DNA of 64,000 nucleotides from CAVWXT01 sp963759115 (GCA_963759115.1 CAVWXT010000005.1:62001-126000); one strand, 5' to 3'; counted from the stretch's first letter, positions 27,562 through 37,009 are shown. Notes: a model not told the origin generated them from the letters alone. Program-made: numbers and translations.

Positions 27562-28241
27562 GAGGGTTCCCTCTTGATAGCCGCTCCGCCACGGGCCACG
27601 CGGACGCCGCCCACGCGACATCCCGCGCCCACCGGTCGGCCCTGCGGCACCCGGCGCCGACTCTATCGCAAATCGTACCCGGATTGGCTGCCGAGTGCCA
27701 GACGGCTTTTTATCTGGATGGAACTTACGTTGTGCGATGCAAACAACCCGTTGTGGCGATATGTGCAGAATTGCCTTTCGTCCGCCGTCGGTTTTTCGTA
27801 ACATCTGCCGGAGAAAGATGTTCCGGCGAACTTGCAGCGCGAAGAATCACCCGGCTTCGTGCCGCTCCGCCGTTGCACAATTCGGTGCAGCGGTGTGGGG
27901 TCCCGCCTGCCGGGCGGGACGGGCAGTAGGTGTCTCGCCTGCCGGGCGAGACTGGGTGTGCTTTCGAACCTTACCTCCGCCCTGCGGTCCCGCTCGGCAA
28001 GCGGGACCTACTGCTCGGTTTCGTGCCGCCGCGGCGTCGCCCGATGGGCCTCACCTGTTGTCGGTTAGGGTGCCTGAAACGCACTGTGAACTGTGCGGGC
28101 ATGCGTTTCCCCCACTTTGCGCGTAACGCGGAGGGAACGCCGGAGGCCATGACAAGATAGTAGCGATATCTGCAACCGTGCGCTATTGGAAGAGAAAGAC
28201 GCACGGAGACGAATTCGCTCACAATCGCCGGGATCGGTCAA
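27562..28241. repeat. Long intergenic region with palindromes
   Basis: About 680 bp without a supported gene. At 27897-27925 GTCCCGCCTGCCGGGCGGGAC, at 27931-27952 TCTCGCCTGCCGGGCGAGA and at 27986-28008 GTCCCGCTCGGCAAGCGGGAC are hairpins of one family (arms only compared). CTGAAACGCACTG near 28070 resembles the palindromes at 23835. Nothing else was recognised. Confidence 0.6.
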
Positions 28242-29524
28242 TCACTTCTCTGCCGGTTTGTCGGCCGGAAGCGGCGGGCCAACGCCAATGTCGCTCTGCT
28301 CGTTGTCGAACTTGCCGCCGTCATCCACGAAGTTCTTGCCCACCGAGTAGACCAGCCAGCCTTGTGGGGTCTTCTTGACGTGCAACGGCTCGCCGGTATA
28401 TGGATCGGTGGTGGTCGCCGCCGGCAAGCCGAGTTCGCTGAGTTTCGGCGCTTTGTCGCTTTCGGCCGGCACGTGCGTCTGTAGGGCGTTGAGCACACGC
28501 AGGCAGCGAATCTTAGCCCGCGTCCGCACGACGGCCTCATGCATGTTCTGGATCGCCGGCACGACGAGGACATTTATTGGATCAAAAGGCCTTTCACGGA
28601 ACGCGTCGAAGATTTCCGCTGTTTGGCGAAAGGGTGCGGATCGCGGGTCAGCGTGACCAATGCCTGCATTTCGTCCAGGTACTCCGACTCAATCCGGTTC
28701 CAGAATCCGCGGCTCAATAGCCAGAAATTGCGAAGAGGGAAGGCACGAAGAGAGTCCAGGCCGAAAGCTCGATCACTCTTGAGTGCCCAGGCATATTGAT
28801 CCATTCGCTCCTGTCGGGCGAGTTCGGCGTCCAAGGCGTCTCGCACATCATTCGAGACGGGGCCTGTCTGTAACGATACGTTGACAGAGTCGATCGCAAT
28901 ACCACGGACAGCATTCGCCACCAAGTAGTTGATGATCGCCGGATTGCGGTCGAAATGACGTGCCAGGCGGAAAATCATCAGGGCTGTTTGCACCGCTTCG
29001 TTACGCTTGCCCTCTGCCACCTGCAACATTGCGCGGGCACGCAGCACGCGAGCGGTAGGATGATTTTTGTTCACAAGATCAATCAACTGCGATGTGAACT
29101 GCTGCGCCGATACGGTGTAGTCCAGTTGTTCATCGTAGTCCGGGCATGTGGCGGCCTGCTCCAAGAGCGGAATCGCGTTGGCGTACGCATCGAAGGCGGC
29201 CTTGACCTTCTCTTGGTCACCAGACGACATCGGACGCCCAGGATACTGGTAGACGCCCGGCAGATCGGCCGTCGCTTTCTCGATGGCCGCAACATCCGCC
29301 TCGGCCCGACGGAGATAGGTGGTGGCGTTCTTCTCCGGCGGAATGGGCGGGCGGGCCAACTCGGCCAGCGTGAGCGGATCGCCGGCGTCGCGGATATCCT
29401 GCAACTGCCGCTCAAGCCGTGTATCGGTAGTCCACACGAACCAAGCGTTGGCCACCAGAAGTATCGCCACGAGCCCGGCCAGGACGATCCCGCTCCATTT
29501 GAGAATCTTTTTGAGGCGTTTCAT
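28242..29524 (-). CDS. Signal-anchored protein, paralogue 1 (one frameshift)
   Basis: About 427 residues after inserting one missing base near 28607. The N-terminus KRLKKILKWSGIVLAGLVAI is a positively charged start and a membrane anchor. A long helical region follows, with PPEKNATTYLRRAEADV, YDEQLDYTVSAQQFTSQL and LVANAVRGIAIDSVNVSLQ. The C-terminus has LSELGLPAATTTDPYTGEPL and KTPQGWLVYSVGKN, a module I recognise from planctomycete hypothetical proteins but cannot name. It overlaps the anti-sigma-like gene by about 110 bp. A close paralogue lies at 31003-32254. The role is unknown; association with the sigma factor operon suggests an envelope target. Confidence 0.7.
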
Positions 29525-29987
29525 GATAGGAACCTTTGGGGACGGTTTGCAGTTCGCGGATGAGTTGCTCGACGGCGGCGTAGTGTTTCGCCAAGGCATC
29601 GGGTGACGACGGACGCGGGACGGCCATCCTTTGGTAGACCCATTGGGCCGTCTGGGCGTCGGTCACCCCTTCGATCATCTTCGCCACTTCCATGGCCTGC
29701 TGGTTCACCGGCGGCGGGCCAAACAGCCGGGCCAGGTGCCGCTGCGACGCCACGTTCGCCCCGACGTTCAAGGTGATTCCCACCAGCAGCAACGCCGCCA
29801 CGGCCAGGGCCGCTCGCCGCAGCCAGGGAGAAGCGGGCTCCCCTCGCCCGACCAACCTTCGGTCGATACCCGGAGAGGGGTTGGGGGTGAGGGCGTCGGC
29901 AACCGCCGCGAGCACCTGCGTGCGCGTCTCCGGCCGAACGCCGCGAGGCGTCAATCGAGCTAACAGTTGTTCGATGTCGTCGTTCAT
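29412..29987 (-). CDS. Membrane protein in sigma operon, probable anti-sigma partner
   Basis: A 191-residue protein starting MNDDIEQLLARLTPRGVRPE, a short cytoplasmic helical region, then a single membrane segment (RRAALAVAALLLVGITLNV) at about residues 57-75 and an exposed helical tail with KHYAAVEQLIRELQTV. The position behind an ECF sigma gene suggests an anti-sigma function, though no zinc HxxxCxxC motif is visible. Residues 32-49 are encoded by an 18-codon palindromic insert. The last 37 residues overlap the next gene. A stop in a neighbouring frame (TATCATGA) would give the more usual 4-base overlap, so the true end may differ. Confidence 0.65.
   Translation of the reverse strand: MNDDIEQLLARLTPRGVRPETRTQVLAAVADALTPNPSPGIDRRLVGRGEPASPWLRRAALAVAALLLVGITLNVGANVASQRHLARLFGPPPVNQQAMEVAKMIEGVTDAQTAQWVYQRMAVPRPSSPDALAKHYAAVEQLIRELQTVPKGSYHETPQKDSQMERDRPGRARGDTSGGQRLVRVDYRYTA
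29840..29893. repeat. 54-bp palindromic unit inside the anti-sigma-like gene
   Basis: This unit reads, on the minus strand, the same as 9934-9987 with 50 of 54 bases identical. It inserts exactly 18 codons, so the frame is kept; the peptide starts LTPNPSPGIDRRL. The related palindrome family occurs in sufD (42462-42535) and near 56330. Confidence 0.85.
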
Positions 29988-30009
29988 GGGTGCGGGTTGT
30001 ACATGTAAC

Positions 30010-30372
30010 TTTTCTCTAGCCCAGGCGTTCTACGCCTGGGACGAGAGGGCGCCCGCTATTTTTCCTTTTTTCCATTTGCCGCCTTCAGGCGGCATTTCCG
30101 GATTCGCGCCCGTTCTCGCCGCCGCCTCGCTGCCGCCCCGTGAACGGGGCGTGAAGGAAAAAGAACCGTCGTTACGGCCCCCTGTCCCACAGGCGTAAAC
30201 GCCTGGGCTAGAGAAAATTCGTCATGGGCTAGAGAAAATTCGTCATGGTTGCCTGCACCAAAAAAACGTTCATCACGCCACGGAAGGGGACAGGTCCATG
30301 TTTTCGGCCCGGCGCGTAGCCGCAAACGGCGGTTTGCCGCCGAAAAATGGACTAGTCCCCGACCGGCCCGGC
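30010..30372. repeat. Cluster of inverted and direct repeats
   Basis: CTTTTCTCTAGCCCAGGCG (30009-30027) and its inverse CGCCTGGGCTAGAGAAAA (about 30201-30218) flank a 200-bp stretch. The 21-bp unit GGGCTAGAGAAAATTCGTCA(T) occurs twice in tandem at 30205-30225 and 30226-30246. Further left-to-right, GGGGACAGGTCCATGTTTTC (about 30287) pairs with GAAAAATGGACTAGTCCCC (about 30342-30360), and CCGCAAACGGCGGTTTGCCG folds on itself. Confidence 0.75.
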
Positions 30373-30400
30373 TCAATAGTTGTTCCACGTCGTCGTTCAT
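30340..30400 (-). pseudogene. Remnant start of an anti-sigma-like gene
   Basis: Directly behind the sigma factor stop (TGATG overlap) the reading MNDDVEQLLSRA matches the first residues of the complete gene at 29987 (MNDDIEQLLARL). After about 12 codons it dissolves into palindromic repeat DNA. It is therefore the broken 5' end of a second copy, or the original coupled start, now displaced by repeat insertion. Confidence 0.65.
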
Positions 30401-30924
30401 CACGATTCCCTCGCCAACCAAGCCTGCATTTTCGCCAAGGCCGCGCGGTAGCGCGTGGCCACCGTCCCTTGCGGCAGGCCGGTCGCCTGGCTGATCTGCT
30501 GAAAGGTAAGTCCCGCGTAGGTCTTCAGTTCCACCACTTCCCGCAAGTCGGGGTTGAGTCGCTCCAGGGCCGTGGCCACGATCTCGGCCGTCTCGCGCAC
30601 CTCGGCGTCGTTTGCCGGCCAGCAGAAGAGTTCCTCGGCGCAGAGCGGTTCTTGCTGCCGCCCGCGCCGGGCCCTCTGGGCCGCCAGCCGGGCCGCTTCG
30701 TTTCGGGCGATCGCAATCACGTAGGCCTCGATGTTTTCCACTTCCGCTAGCTTCCCGCGGTTGCGGGCCAGGCGGCAAAAGGTCTCTTGCAGGGCGTCGT
30801 CGGCATCCGCCCGCGAACCCAGCCGAACCAGCAGATAGTGGCCCACCCGGTCAGCGCAGGCGTCGTACAGTTCGGCAAACGCGGCCTGGTCGCCTCGGGC
30901 CAATCTCGCCTGGAGTGTGGTCAT
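30400..30924 (-). CDS. ECF-type RNA polymerase sigma factor
   Basis: A 174-residue extracytoplasmic-function sigma factor. Region 2 is seen as FAELYDACADRVGHYLLVR and DADDALQETFCRLARN, with the -10 recognition helix after it. Region 4 is LNPDLREVVELKTYAGLTF and ISQATGLPQGTVATRYRAAL, a clear helix-turn-helix. The stop overlaps the start of an anti-sigma remnant by one base. It directs core polymerase to stress or envelope promoters; the target genes may be the flanking membrane proteins. The frame is intact. Confidence 0.92.
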   Translation of the reverse strand: MTTLQARLARGDQAAFAELYDACADRVGHYLLVRLGSRADADDALQETFCRLARNRGKLAEVENIEAYVIAIARNEAARLAAQRARRGRQQEPLCAEELFCWPANDAEVRETAEIVATALERLNPDLREVVELKTYAGLTFQQISQATGLPQGTVATRYRAALAKMQAWLARES

Positions 30925-31002
30925 GGCGGTAGCCGTGCCTCATTGCCGCGTCCTATGAGGAAGACCCTCGCGGCCGGCGGATTTATTGGAGAATCTGGGG
31001 GA

Positions 31003-32254
31003 TCATTTCTCGTGCGGTTGTTCGGCCTCTGGGGGCCGCGGGCCAACCCCCACGTCACCCGTTTCCGACTCATCCAACTTGCCGCCGTCATCCTTGAGGT
31101 TCTTTCCGACCGAGTAGACCACCCAGCCTTGCGGGGTCTTCTTGACGTGCAACGGTTCGCCCGTATACGGGTCGATGGTAGCCTGGGCAGGCAGGCCAAG
31201 CTCGCTGAGCTTCGGAACTTCATGGCCTGTTGTCGGCACGTGCGTTTGCAGGGCATTGAGCACCCGCAATGATCGCGATCTGGCGCACGTCCGCGTCATG
31301 CAGTTGAACAACACTGCCCAACCGCCGCCCAAGGTTTGACGAAGGGTGGGCTCCGCCTGCCGATAGGTGCTCCAACTCTCGCTGATCGCGATGAGGACCT
31401 TCATGCCACTGAGATACTCCGAGATATTGCGATTCCACAGACCGCGGCTAAGCAGCCAGAGGCTGCCATCGCGCTGGGCGATCCTGTAGTCCAGTACGTA
31501 GGCTCGATCGCTCTTGAGGGCCCACGTGCAGCCGTCCATGTCCTCGTGGAGAGCCAATTCGGACTCCAACTTGTCGCGCCGGCTCTTGGGAGACCGGACC
31601 GGTTTGCATTGCCAAGTTGCAAATATTGATTGCCGTGGCGCGGATCGACGCGGCAACCAAGTAGCCCAGGATTGTCGGATTGCGCTGGCAGTGGCGCGAC
31701 AACCGAAGAATCGCCATGGCCGTCTGCACAGCTTCGTCGCGGTCCCCATGGCATACCTGCAAAATCCCCCAGCGATATAAGACTAAAGTGGCCGTTCGGA
31801 CGTCAGCAACCGCGCCAGACAAGTCGAGGTCATCAGACGCCAGCGTGTAGTCCAATTGTGCGTCGTAATCGGCGCAAGCGGCGGCTTGCAGCGCCAGTGG
31901 AATGGCTTTGGGGCCCGCATCGAGGGCGGCTTGAAAGACGTTTTGCCGTTCAACAGGCAGCAGGCGTGCCGAGAAAATGTCGTCCTCGTTAACGGGCGAC
32001 AGCTTGTCGTAGATTGCGTCAATGTCGGCTCTCGCTTGGCGCAGGTAGGTGGCGGCATTCTTTTCCGGTGGAATGGAGAGATGGGCTACTTCAGCCAGCG
32101 AAACCGGATCGCCTGCCGCGCGAATCTCCGCCAGTTGGCGGGCCACCCGCGCGTCGGTAGCCCAGACGAACATGGCGTTGGCCAGCAATAGTATCGTCAC
32201 AATCCCAGCCAGGACGATCCCGCTCCGTTTGAGAATCCTATTGAGGCGTTTCAT
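31003..32254 (-). CDS. Signal-anchored protein, paralogue 2 (one frameshift)
   Basis: About 417 residues after removing one extra base near 31595. It shares the anchor (KRLNRILKRSGIVLAGIVTI), the PPEKNAATYLRQARAD segment, DAQLDYTLASDDLDL and the C-terminal module DPYTGEPLHVKKTPQGWVVY with paralogue 1 at 28242-29524. The two genes bracket the sigma factor and its partner on the same strand. The function is unknown. Similarity extends a short way upstream of the start codon, so the duplication included part of the preceding gene. Confidence 0.7.
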
Positions 32255-32317
32255 GGCAGGAACCTTTGGGGACGGTTTGTAGTTCGCCTATGAGTTGTTC
32301 GACGGTGTGATGCTTTT
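32255..32317 (-). pseudogene. Remnant of the anti-sigma-like gene 3' end
   Basis: The 60 bp before paralogue 2 read KHHTVEQLIGELQTVPKGS in the same relation to its start codon as KHYAAVEQLIRELQTVPKGS has to paralogue 1. The rest of the gene is absent. This shows that a segment with the gene end and the downstream protein was duplicated. Confidence 0.7.
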
Positions 32318-32395
32318 CTTGGTTCCTGTGTTCCGCGTTTCCTGGTTCCCATGCTCGGCGTGGGAACGAGGGGCCTCATCTCCAATCTCTAATCC
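32318..32395. repeat. Palindrome GGTTCCCATGCTCGGCGTGGGAACG family
   Basis: The hairpin GTTCCCATGCTCGGCGTGGGAAC lies near 32345-32369 (arms TTCCCA / TGGGAA). The same family occurs several times at 56390-56505. The short tandem CTAATCCCTAATCCCT near 32385 follows. Confidence 0.65.
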
Positions 32396-33513
32396 CTAAT
32401 CCCTCACATCTCCCCGCCGTTTCGCCACGGCCTCGTACACCGCCAGTACGTTTTCCAGCGGCGCGTCGGGCTGAATGTTGTGGCTGGGGGCCAGGATGAA
32501 ACCGCCGCCCGCGCCCACTTCGTCCATAAGGTGATTCGTTTCCGCCTCGATCTCCTGGGGATTTGCCCGTTGCAGCCAACCCTGCACGTCCACCGCGCCG
32601 TGCAGGGCGATTTGGCCGCGGAAGGCGGCCTTCAACTCGTAGGGGTTCATCCCGGCGGCTTGCGGCTGGATGGTTTGCAGGGCATCCATGCCAAGCTCGA
32701 TGAAGCGCGGAATCAGGGCCCGGCTCGATCCGCAGCAATGGTGCGACACCTTGGCGCCGTAGGAGTGAACCAGGTCGAAGAGTTCCTTCTTCTTGGCGGC
32801 GAACAGCCGATCGAAACTGGCCGGCGAGATCAGCAGTCCCCGCTGGCTGCCAAAATCGTCGCCACAGAGCACGAAGTCGATCCGTCCGCGGGCGGCATCC
32901 AGGATGCGCTCGATGTAGGCCATGTAAAAGCGATGCCGCCGCTCGACAATGCAGAGCAAGACCGGGTCATCAGTGGCGATGTCCAACAGGACCTGCTCGA
33001 CGCCGCGGCCGAAGGCCACGCCGTTGATAAAGTCCTGGACGTACGTGCCACCGGCGGCGATCGCCAAGTCAGGGTGCTTGGCGCAGGCGGCGGGAATCGC
33101 ACTGTAGTCGAACCAGTCGGGGTCGGGCCACGAGAATCTCTGGGCCTCTTCCGGCGTGCTCCACGCCGCGTAGGGCAGTCCGATCGGCTCGGCATATTCG
33201 CCGTACTCGTTGGCCATGGGGCGGCGTCGGATGCCCCACAGGTTCGGCGACGAGCCGTCGTCGAATGTCAGCAGCGGCGGGCCGATGTAGGGCGGATTGA
33301 CGTAACGGATGTCCGTCCCCAGCCGTTGGGCGACCCCGCCGTCGTCGAGCACGCGGGTAATGCCGCCCATCGCCACGGCCGTGCTCTTCGGTTCGTCGAG
33401 TCCAAAGTGGCGGGCAGTGCCAGATGGATTTCCGGGGTGGCGTAGTAGTCGCAGGGTGTGAAATCGGGCTGGGCGTGGTTGAGCGCGGCCCGGACGCGTT
33501 CACGCGGTGTCAT
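32396..33513 (-). CDS. Uroporphyrinogen decarboxylase-fold protein (one frameshift)
   Basis: About 372 residues with one missing base near 33416. The start ATG 33513 reads MTPRERVRAALNHAQPDFTPC, the usual opening of UROD/MtaA-type proteins. After the shift AVAMGGITRVLDDGGVA and onward is continuous. SHHCCGSSRALIPRFIELG in the C-terminal half fits the corrinoid methyltransferase branch (MtaA/CmuA-like), which is zinc dependent, rather than heme synthesis. It overlaps the upstream apgM-like stop by 4 bases (ATGA), so both are co-translated. The substrate is unknown. Confidence 0.82.
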
Positions 33514-34723
33514 TGCCGTGTTCCTGTCCCCAGGAAATGGCCCATCAGTCGCCACCCCTCGTGGAACACCAGCGGCGAACGGTCTGCGGTCGGGTCGTCG
33601 TAGGCCGCGGCCGCGTCGGGCGCAATGCCGCTGCCGGCCAACGCGAAGGGCACGTAGCCGTGGCTGTGCGTCTTGGTGCGAAGCGGCGTGGGATGGTCCG
33701 GCGAAATCAGAATGCGATACTCGCCGCGCTTCTTCAACGCTTCGTGAAGCGGGCCGACGATGTGCCCGTCGATCTCTTCGATGGCCTTGACCTTGGCGGC
33801 CGCATCGCCCTCGTGCGAGGCCTCGTCGGGGGCCTCGACGTGGACGCAGACCAGGTCGACCTCGTCGAGGGCCGCGACGGCGTAGCGCCCCTTGGCCGCG
33901 TAATCGGTGTCGGTATAGCCGGTGGCGCCGGGCACGTCGATCCGCCGCCAGCCCAAGAGCGCTGCCAGTCCGCGGAGCAAATCCACTCCGGTAATCATCG
34001 CCCCTCGTTTGCCGTACAACTCGGCAAAGGGCGTCAGGCGGGGCGTGCTGCCGAGCCCCCAAAGCCAGACGTTGGTGGCCGGCAGCTTGCCCGCCGCACG
34101 CCGGGCGACGTTGACCGGATGGTCGGCGAAGAGCATCCCGCTTTCGCTCATCAAGCGGTACAACAGATCGCTGCCCGGCCCGCGGGGAAAGTCGTCCAAG
34201 ACCGACTCGTCGGTCAGGTCGTGGGGAGGCGTGGTGCGGGTGTCGGGCGAGAAGGGGGCGGGCCGCCCGCCGCCGCGATAGACGAGCAGATTCCGATAGC
34301 TTACGCCCGGATAGAACTGGAGTTGGCGCTGCCCAGTTGCTCCTGAGCGGCCTTCATGAGCTCCGCGGCTTCGGCCGTCGTAATGTGGCCGGCGGTGAAA
34401 CTCTTCATCACCTGGTCCTCGATGGTGACCAGGTTGCAGCGGACGGCCCAATCGCCGGGCCCCAGTTCGATGCCCTGCGCGGCCGCCTCCAGGGGCGCCC
34501 GGCCGGTGTAGTGCTCGATCGGGTCGTAGCCTAAGAGGCTGAGGTTGGCGGTGTCGGAGCCGGCCGGCAGCGATTCGGGCGTATTGTTCGCGCGGCCCAC
34601 GACGCCGGCCGCCGCCACGGCATCCATTGCCGGGATGTTGGCCGCCTGAAGCGGAGTCTTGCCGCCGAGCGAGTCTTGCGGCTCGTCGGCGGAACCGTCG
34701 GGAATGATGAGGGCGTATTTCAT
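33510..34723 (-). CDS. ApgM-like phosphoglycerate mutase or proposed homoserine kinase (one frameshift)
   Basis: About 404 residues with one missing base near 34325. The N-terminus MKYALIIPDGSADEP, KTPLQAANIPAMDAV, PAGSDTANLSLLGYDP and EHYTGRAPLEAAAQG hold the metal-binding Asp, Ser and the alkaline-phosphatase-superfamily motifs. The C-terminal half has HVEAPDEASHEGD and LISPDHPTPLRTKTHSHG with the remaining metal ligands. This is the archaeal-type cofactor-independent mutase family, one branch of which is annotated as a proposed homoserine kinase from its gene neighbours. The hom gene lies just upstream on the same strand, so this branch is likely. The start at 34723 avoids translating the tandem repeat. 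Confidence 0.85.
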
Positions 34724-34731
34724 GGGGAAAG

Positions 34732-34885
34732 GATGTTTGATGAATGATGTTTGATGAATGATGTTTGATGAATGATGTTTGATGAATGATGAGTGATGAA
34801 TGATGAGTGATGAATGATGAGTGATGAATGATGAGTGATGAATGATGAGTGATGAATGATGAGTGATGAATGATGAGTGATGAAT
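34732..34885. repeat. 14-bp tandem repeat, 11 units
   Basis: Four units of GATGTTTGATGAAT are followed by seven of GATGAGTGATGAAT, 154 bp in all, ending 8 bp before the apgM-like start codon. On the coding strand it forms the leader of that gene and stays open in frame, where it would read HHSS-rich peptide. The unit is not a multiple of three. Confidence 0.9.
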
Positions 34886-34977
34886 GTTACGGGCAGTGCG
34901 GGCAACAACAATTTCCTTGCGTGAATGCGTGGGCTGAATACACTCATCATTCAGCATTCAGCATTCATCATTCCCGT

Positions 34978-36279
34978 TCAGTCTCTGACTCTCATCCTCA
35001 CACTCCCCGGATGAACGCAAGCCAACTGGCCGATGATCTTCATGGCCTCGGCCATGCGGCCTTCGGAGGAGGTGTGGGTCATGATCACCAGCGGGACCAC
35101 GTTCGACGAGTCTTCCTCCGTCTCGTGCTGGATCACGGAGGAGATCGAGATGTTGTGCCGGCCGAGAATGCCGGTGATTTCCGACATCACGCCGGGCCGA
35201 TCGTCGACGTTAAACCGCAGGTAGAAGCGGCCGGGCACGCGGGCCGGCTCACGAATCCGTACCGGAGCATCCCCGTCGCTCGACCAGAGGTTTAAGGTGC
35301 GGAAGGTGATCGCCATGCGGCCCACGACCGTGTCGATCAGGTCGGCCACCACGGCCGAGGCGGTGGGCATTTGGCCGGCCCCCAGGCCGTGGAAGAACAC
35401 CCGGCCCACGGCATCGCCGACCACGCGGATGGCGTTGTAGGCCCCGCGGACCTCGGCCAGCGTGGTTTCGTGCCGCACCAAGGTGGGCGAGACGTGTAGT
35501 TCCAGTCCCTCGGGCACCAGTTCGGCAACCGCCAGGAGCTTGATGCTGTAGCCGAGTTCCCGGGCGTAACGCATGTCGGTCACGTCGACCACGTCGATGC
35601 CCGTGCGCGGAATGTGGCGCCAGTTGACGCGGGCCCCGAAAGCCAGGTGGGCGAGGATGGCCAGCTTTTGGGCGGCGTCGCTGCCGTTGACGTCCATGGC
35701 CGGATTGGCCTCGGCATAACCGCGTTGCTGCGCTTCGGCCAGGGCCGACGCGTAATCGGTATTGTTCTCCTCCATCTGGGTGAGGATGAAATTGCTCGTG
35801 CCGTTAAGGATGGCGTGGATCGATTCGATTTGGTTGGCCGTGAGGCACTCGCTGATGGCGGCGATGATGGGGATGCCGCCGGCCACGGCCGCCTCGAAGG
35901 CGATCGAGCGGCCCAACTTCCGCGCCGTGTCGAACAGTTCCGGCCCATGCTCGGCCAAGAGGGCCTTGTTGGCGGTAACCACGTCCTTGCCGCTCTCCAA
36001 CAGCGTCAGGACGATGGTCCGCGCGGGCTCCAGTCCACCCACCAGTTCAATCGCCGCGACGATCTCCGGATTCTCGACCACGTCGGTCAGATTGGCGGTG
36101 AGCATGCCCGGCGGCAGGACGAAGTTCCGCGGCCGTTTCAGGTCGGGGTCGACCACGTGAACCAGTTCCAGCCGCTTGCCCACGTGACGGGCCAGCCGGT
36201 CGCCGTGCTCCAGCAGCAAGCGGGCGACGCCGGAGCCAATGGTTCCGAACCCGACAATGGCAACTTTGACCGTGTCCAT
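34978..36279 (-). CDS. hom: Homoserine dehydrogenase
   Basis: A 433-residue enzyme that reduces aspartate semialdehyde to homoserine for threonine and methionine. The NAD(P) fold is KVAIVGFGTIGSGVARLL. VTANKALLAEHG and FEAAVAGGIPII mark the catalytic domain, with SDAAQKLAILAHLAFG near the dimer interface. A C-terminal ACT domain from about residue 350 (RFYLRFNVDDRPGVMSEIT) would bind an amino acid effector, usually threonine. The start at ATG 36279 is preferred over TTG 36294. The frame is intact. The following gene is the ApgM-like protein, after 250 bp with tandem repeats. Confidence 0.95.
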   Translation of the reverse strand: MDTVKVAIVGFGTIGSGVARLLLEHGDRLARHVGKRLELVHVVDPDLKRPRNFVLPPGMLTANLTDVVENPEIVAAIELVGGLEPARTIVLTLLESGKDVVTANKALLAEHGPELFDTARKLGRSIAFEAAVAGGIPIIAAISECLTANQIESIHAILNGTSNFILTQMEENNTDYASALAEAQQRGYAEANPAMDVNGSDAAQKLAILAHLAFGARVNWRHIPRTGIDVVDVTDMRYARELGYSIKLLAVAELVPEGLELHVSPTLVRHETTLAEVRGAYNAIRVVGDAVGRVFFHGLGAGQMPTASAVVADLIDTVVGRMAITFRTLNLWSSDGDAPVRIREPARVPGRFYLRFNVDDRPGVMSEITGILGRHNISISSVIQHETEEDSSNVVPLVIMTHTSSEGRMAEAMKIIGQLACVHPGSVRMRVRD

Positions 36280-36410
36280 GGGCACACCACTCAATCGTAT
36301 TTCGATAGTGCTGGCATTAGAAGCCGTTATGGTAGGGCATCGAGCCGCCTCCCGTCAAGGTGGCTGTGGCGCATGACGATGCTGCTGGCCGCGGCATGAT
36401 GCGCGGCTCG

Positions 36411-37009
36411 CTACGCCTCGGGCAGGAGCCGCCGCGTAGCCTCATCACCGGCAAGCTGCAAGGCCAAACGGCCTCCGCTTTCGCCACGCATTTGTACACC
36501 GGTGGCGGTACTGCGGAGCCAGCCATCGGCGGCCGCCGGCTGCTGCTCGTACGCGGCCTCCTGGAGCAGATAGAGTTCGGGGACCTTGCTGTCGCGGTCG
36601 ACGACCCAGACTTCCGGCACGCCAAGCTGGGCGTAGAAGGGCAGTTTCTCCATGGTCTCGTCGCCAGGGCTGCGGATTTCCACAACGACCGTCGGGGCAC
36701 CGTCAAAATAGAGGTCACGGTCGATGCTGAAACGGTCCGGCGCGAGGAGCACGAGGTCGGGAATGCGGTAGTTGTTCGGCCAATCACCGGGGGAAGCCAC
36801 GTTCACATCGTGATATACGGAACCTCCCGACCGGCGCGCCCAATTTGACCGCAGCCACGTTTCCAACTCCCACTCAAAGCTCTGGTGCGAACGCCGGGCG
36901 CCGGTGTCATGTGCAACACTCCTTCCCACATCTCATCAAATCGGTCGTTGCCGGTCCGTTTCCGCCATGCCAAGGTCTCGGGCGGGACTTCGGGCAAAAT
37001 GGCTTCCAT
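36411..37009 (-). CDS. Uma2-family (DUF820) nuclease-fold protein (one frameshift)
   Basis: About 199 residues after inserting one base near 36890. The start MEAILPEVPPETLAWRKRTG and FDEMWEGVLHMTPAPG lead into the PD-(D/E)XK core: RIPDLVLLAPDRF, VVVEIRSPGDETMEKL and YAQLGVPEVWVVD. Here the canonical EVxSP motif reads EIRSP. These proteins are abundant in cyanobacteria and planctomycetes; no function is established. It stands alone between hom and the M42 gene. Confidence 0.85.

Noticed and set aside
30400..32254. Two-component or phage-like regulatory island
   Set aside because: No kinase, receiver or phage gene is present; the ECF layout explains the region.
34732..34885. Possible CRISPR array
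   Set aside because: The units are 14 bp in direct tandem with no spacers.
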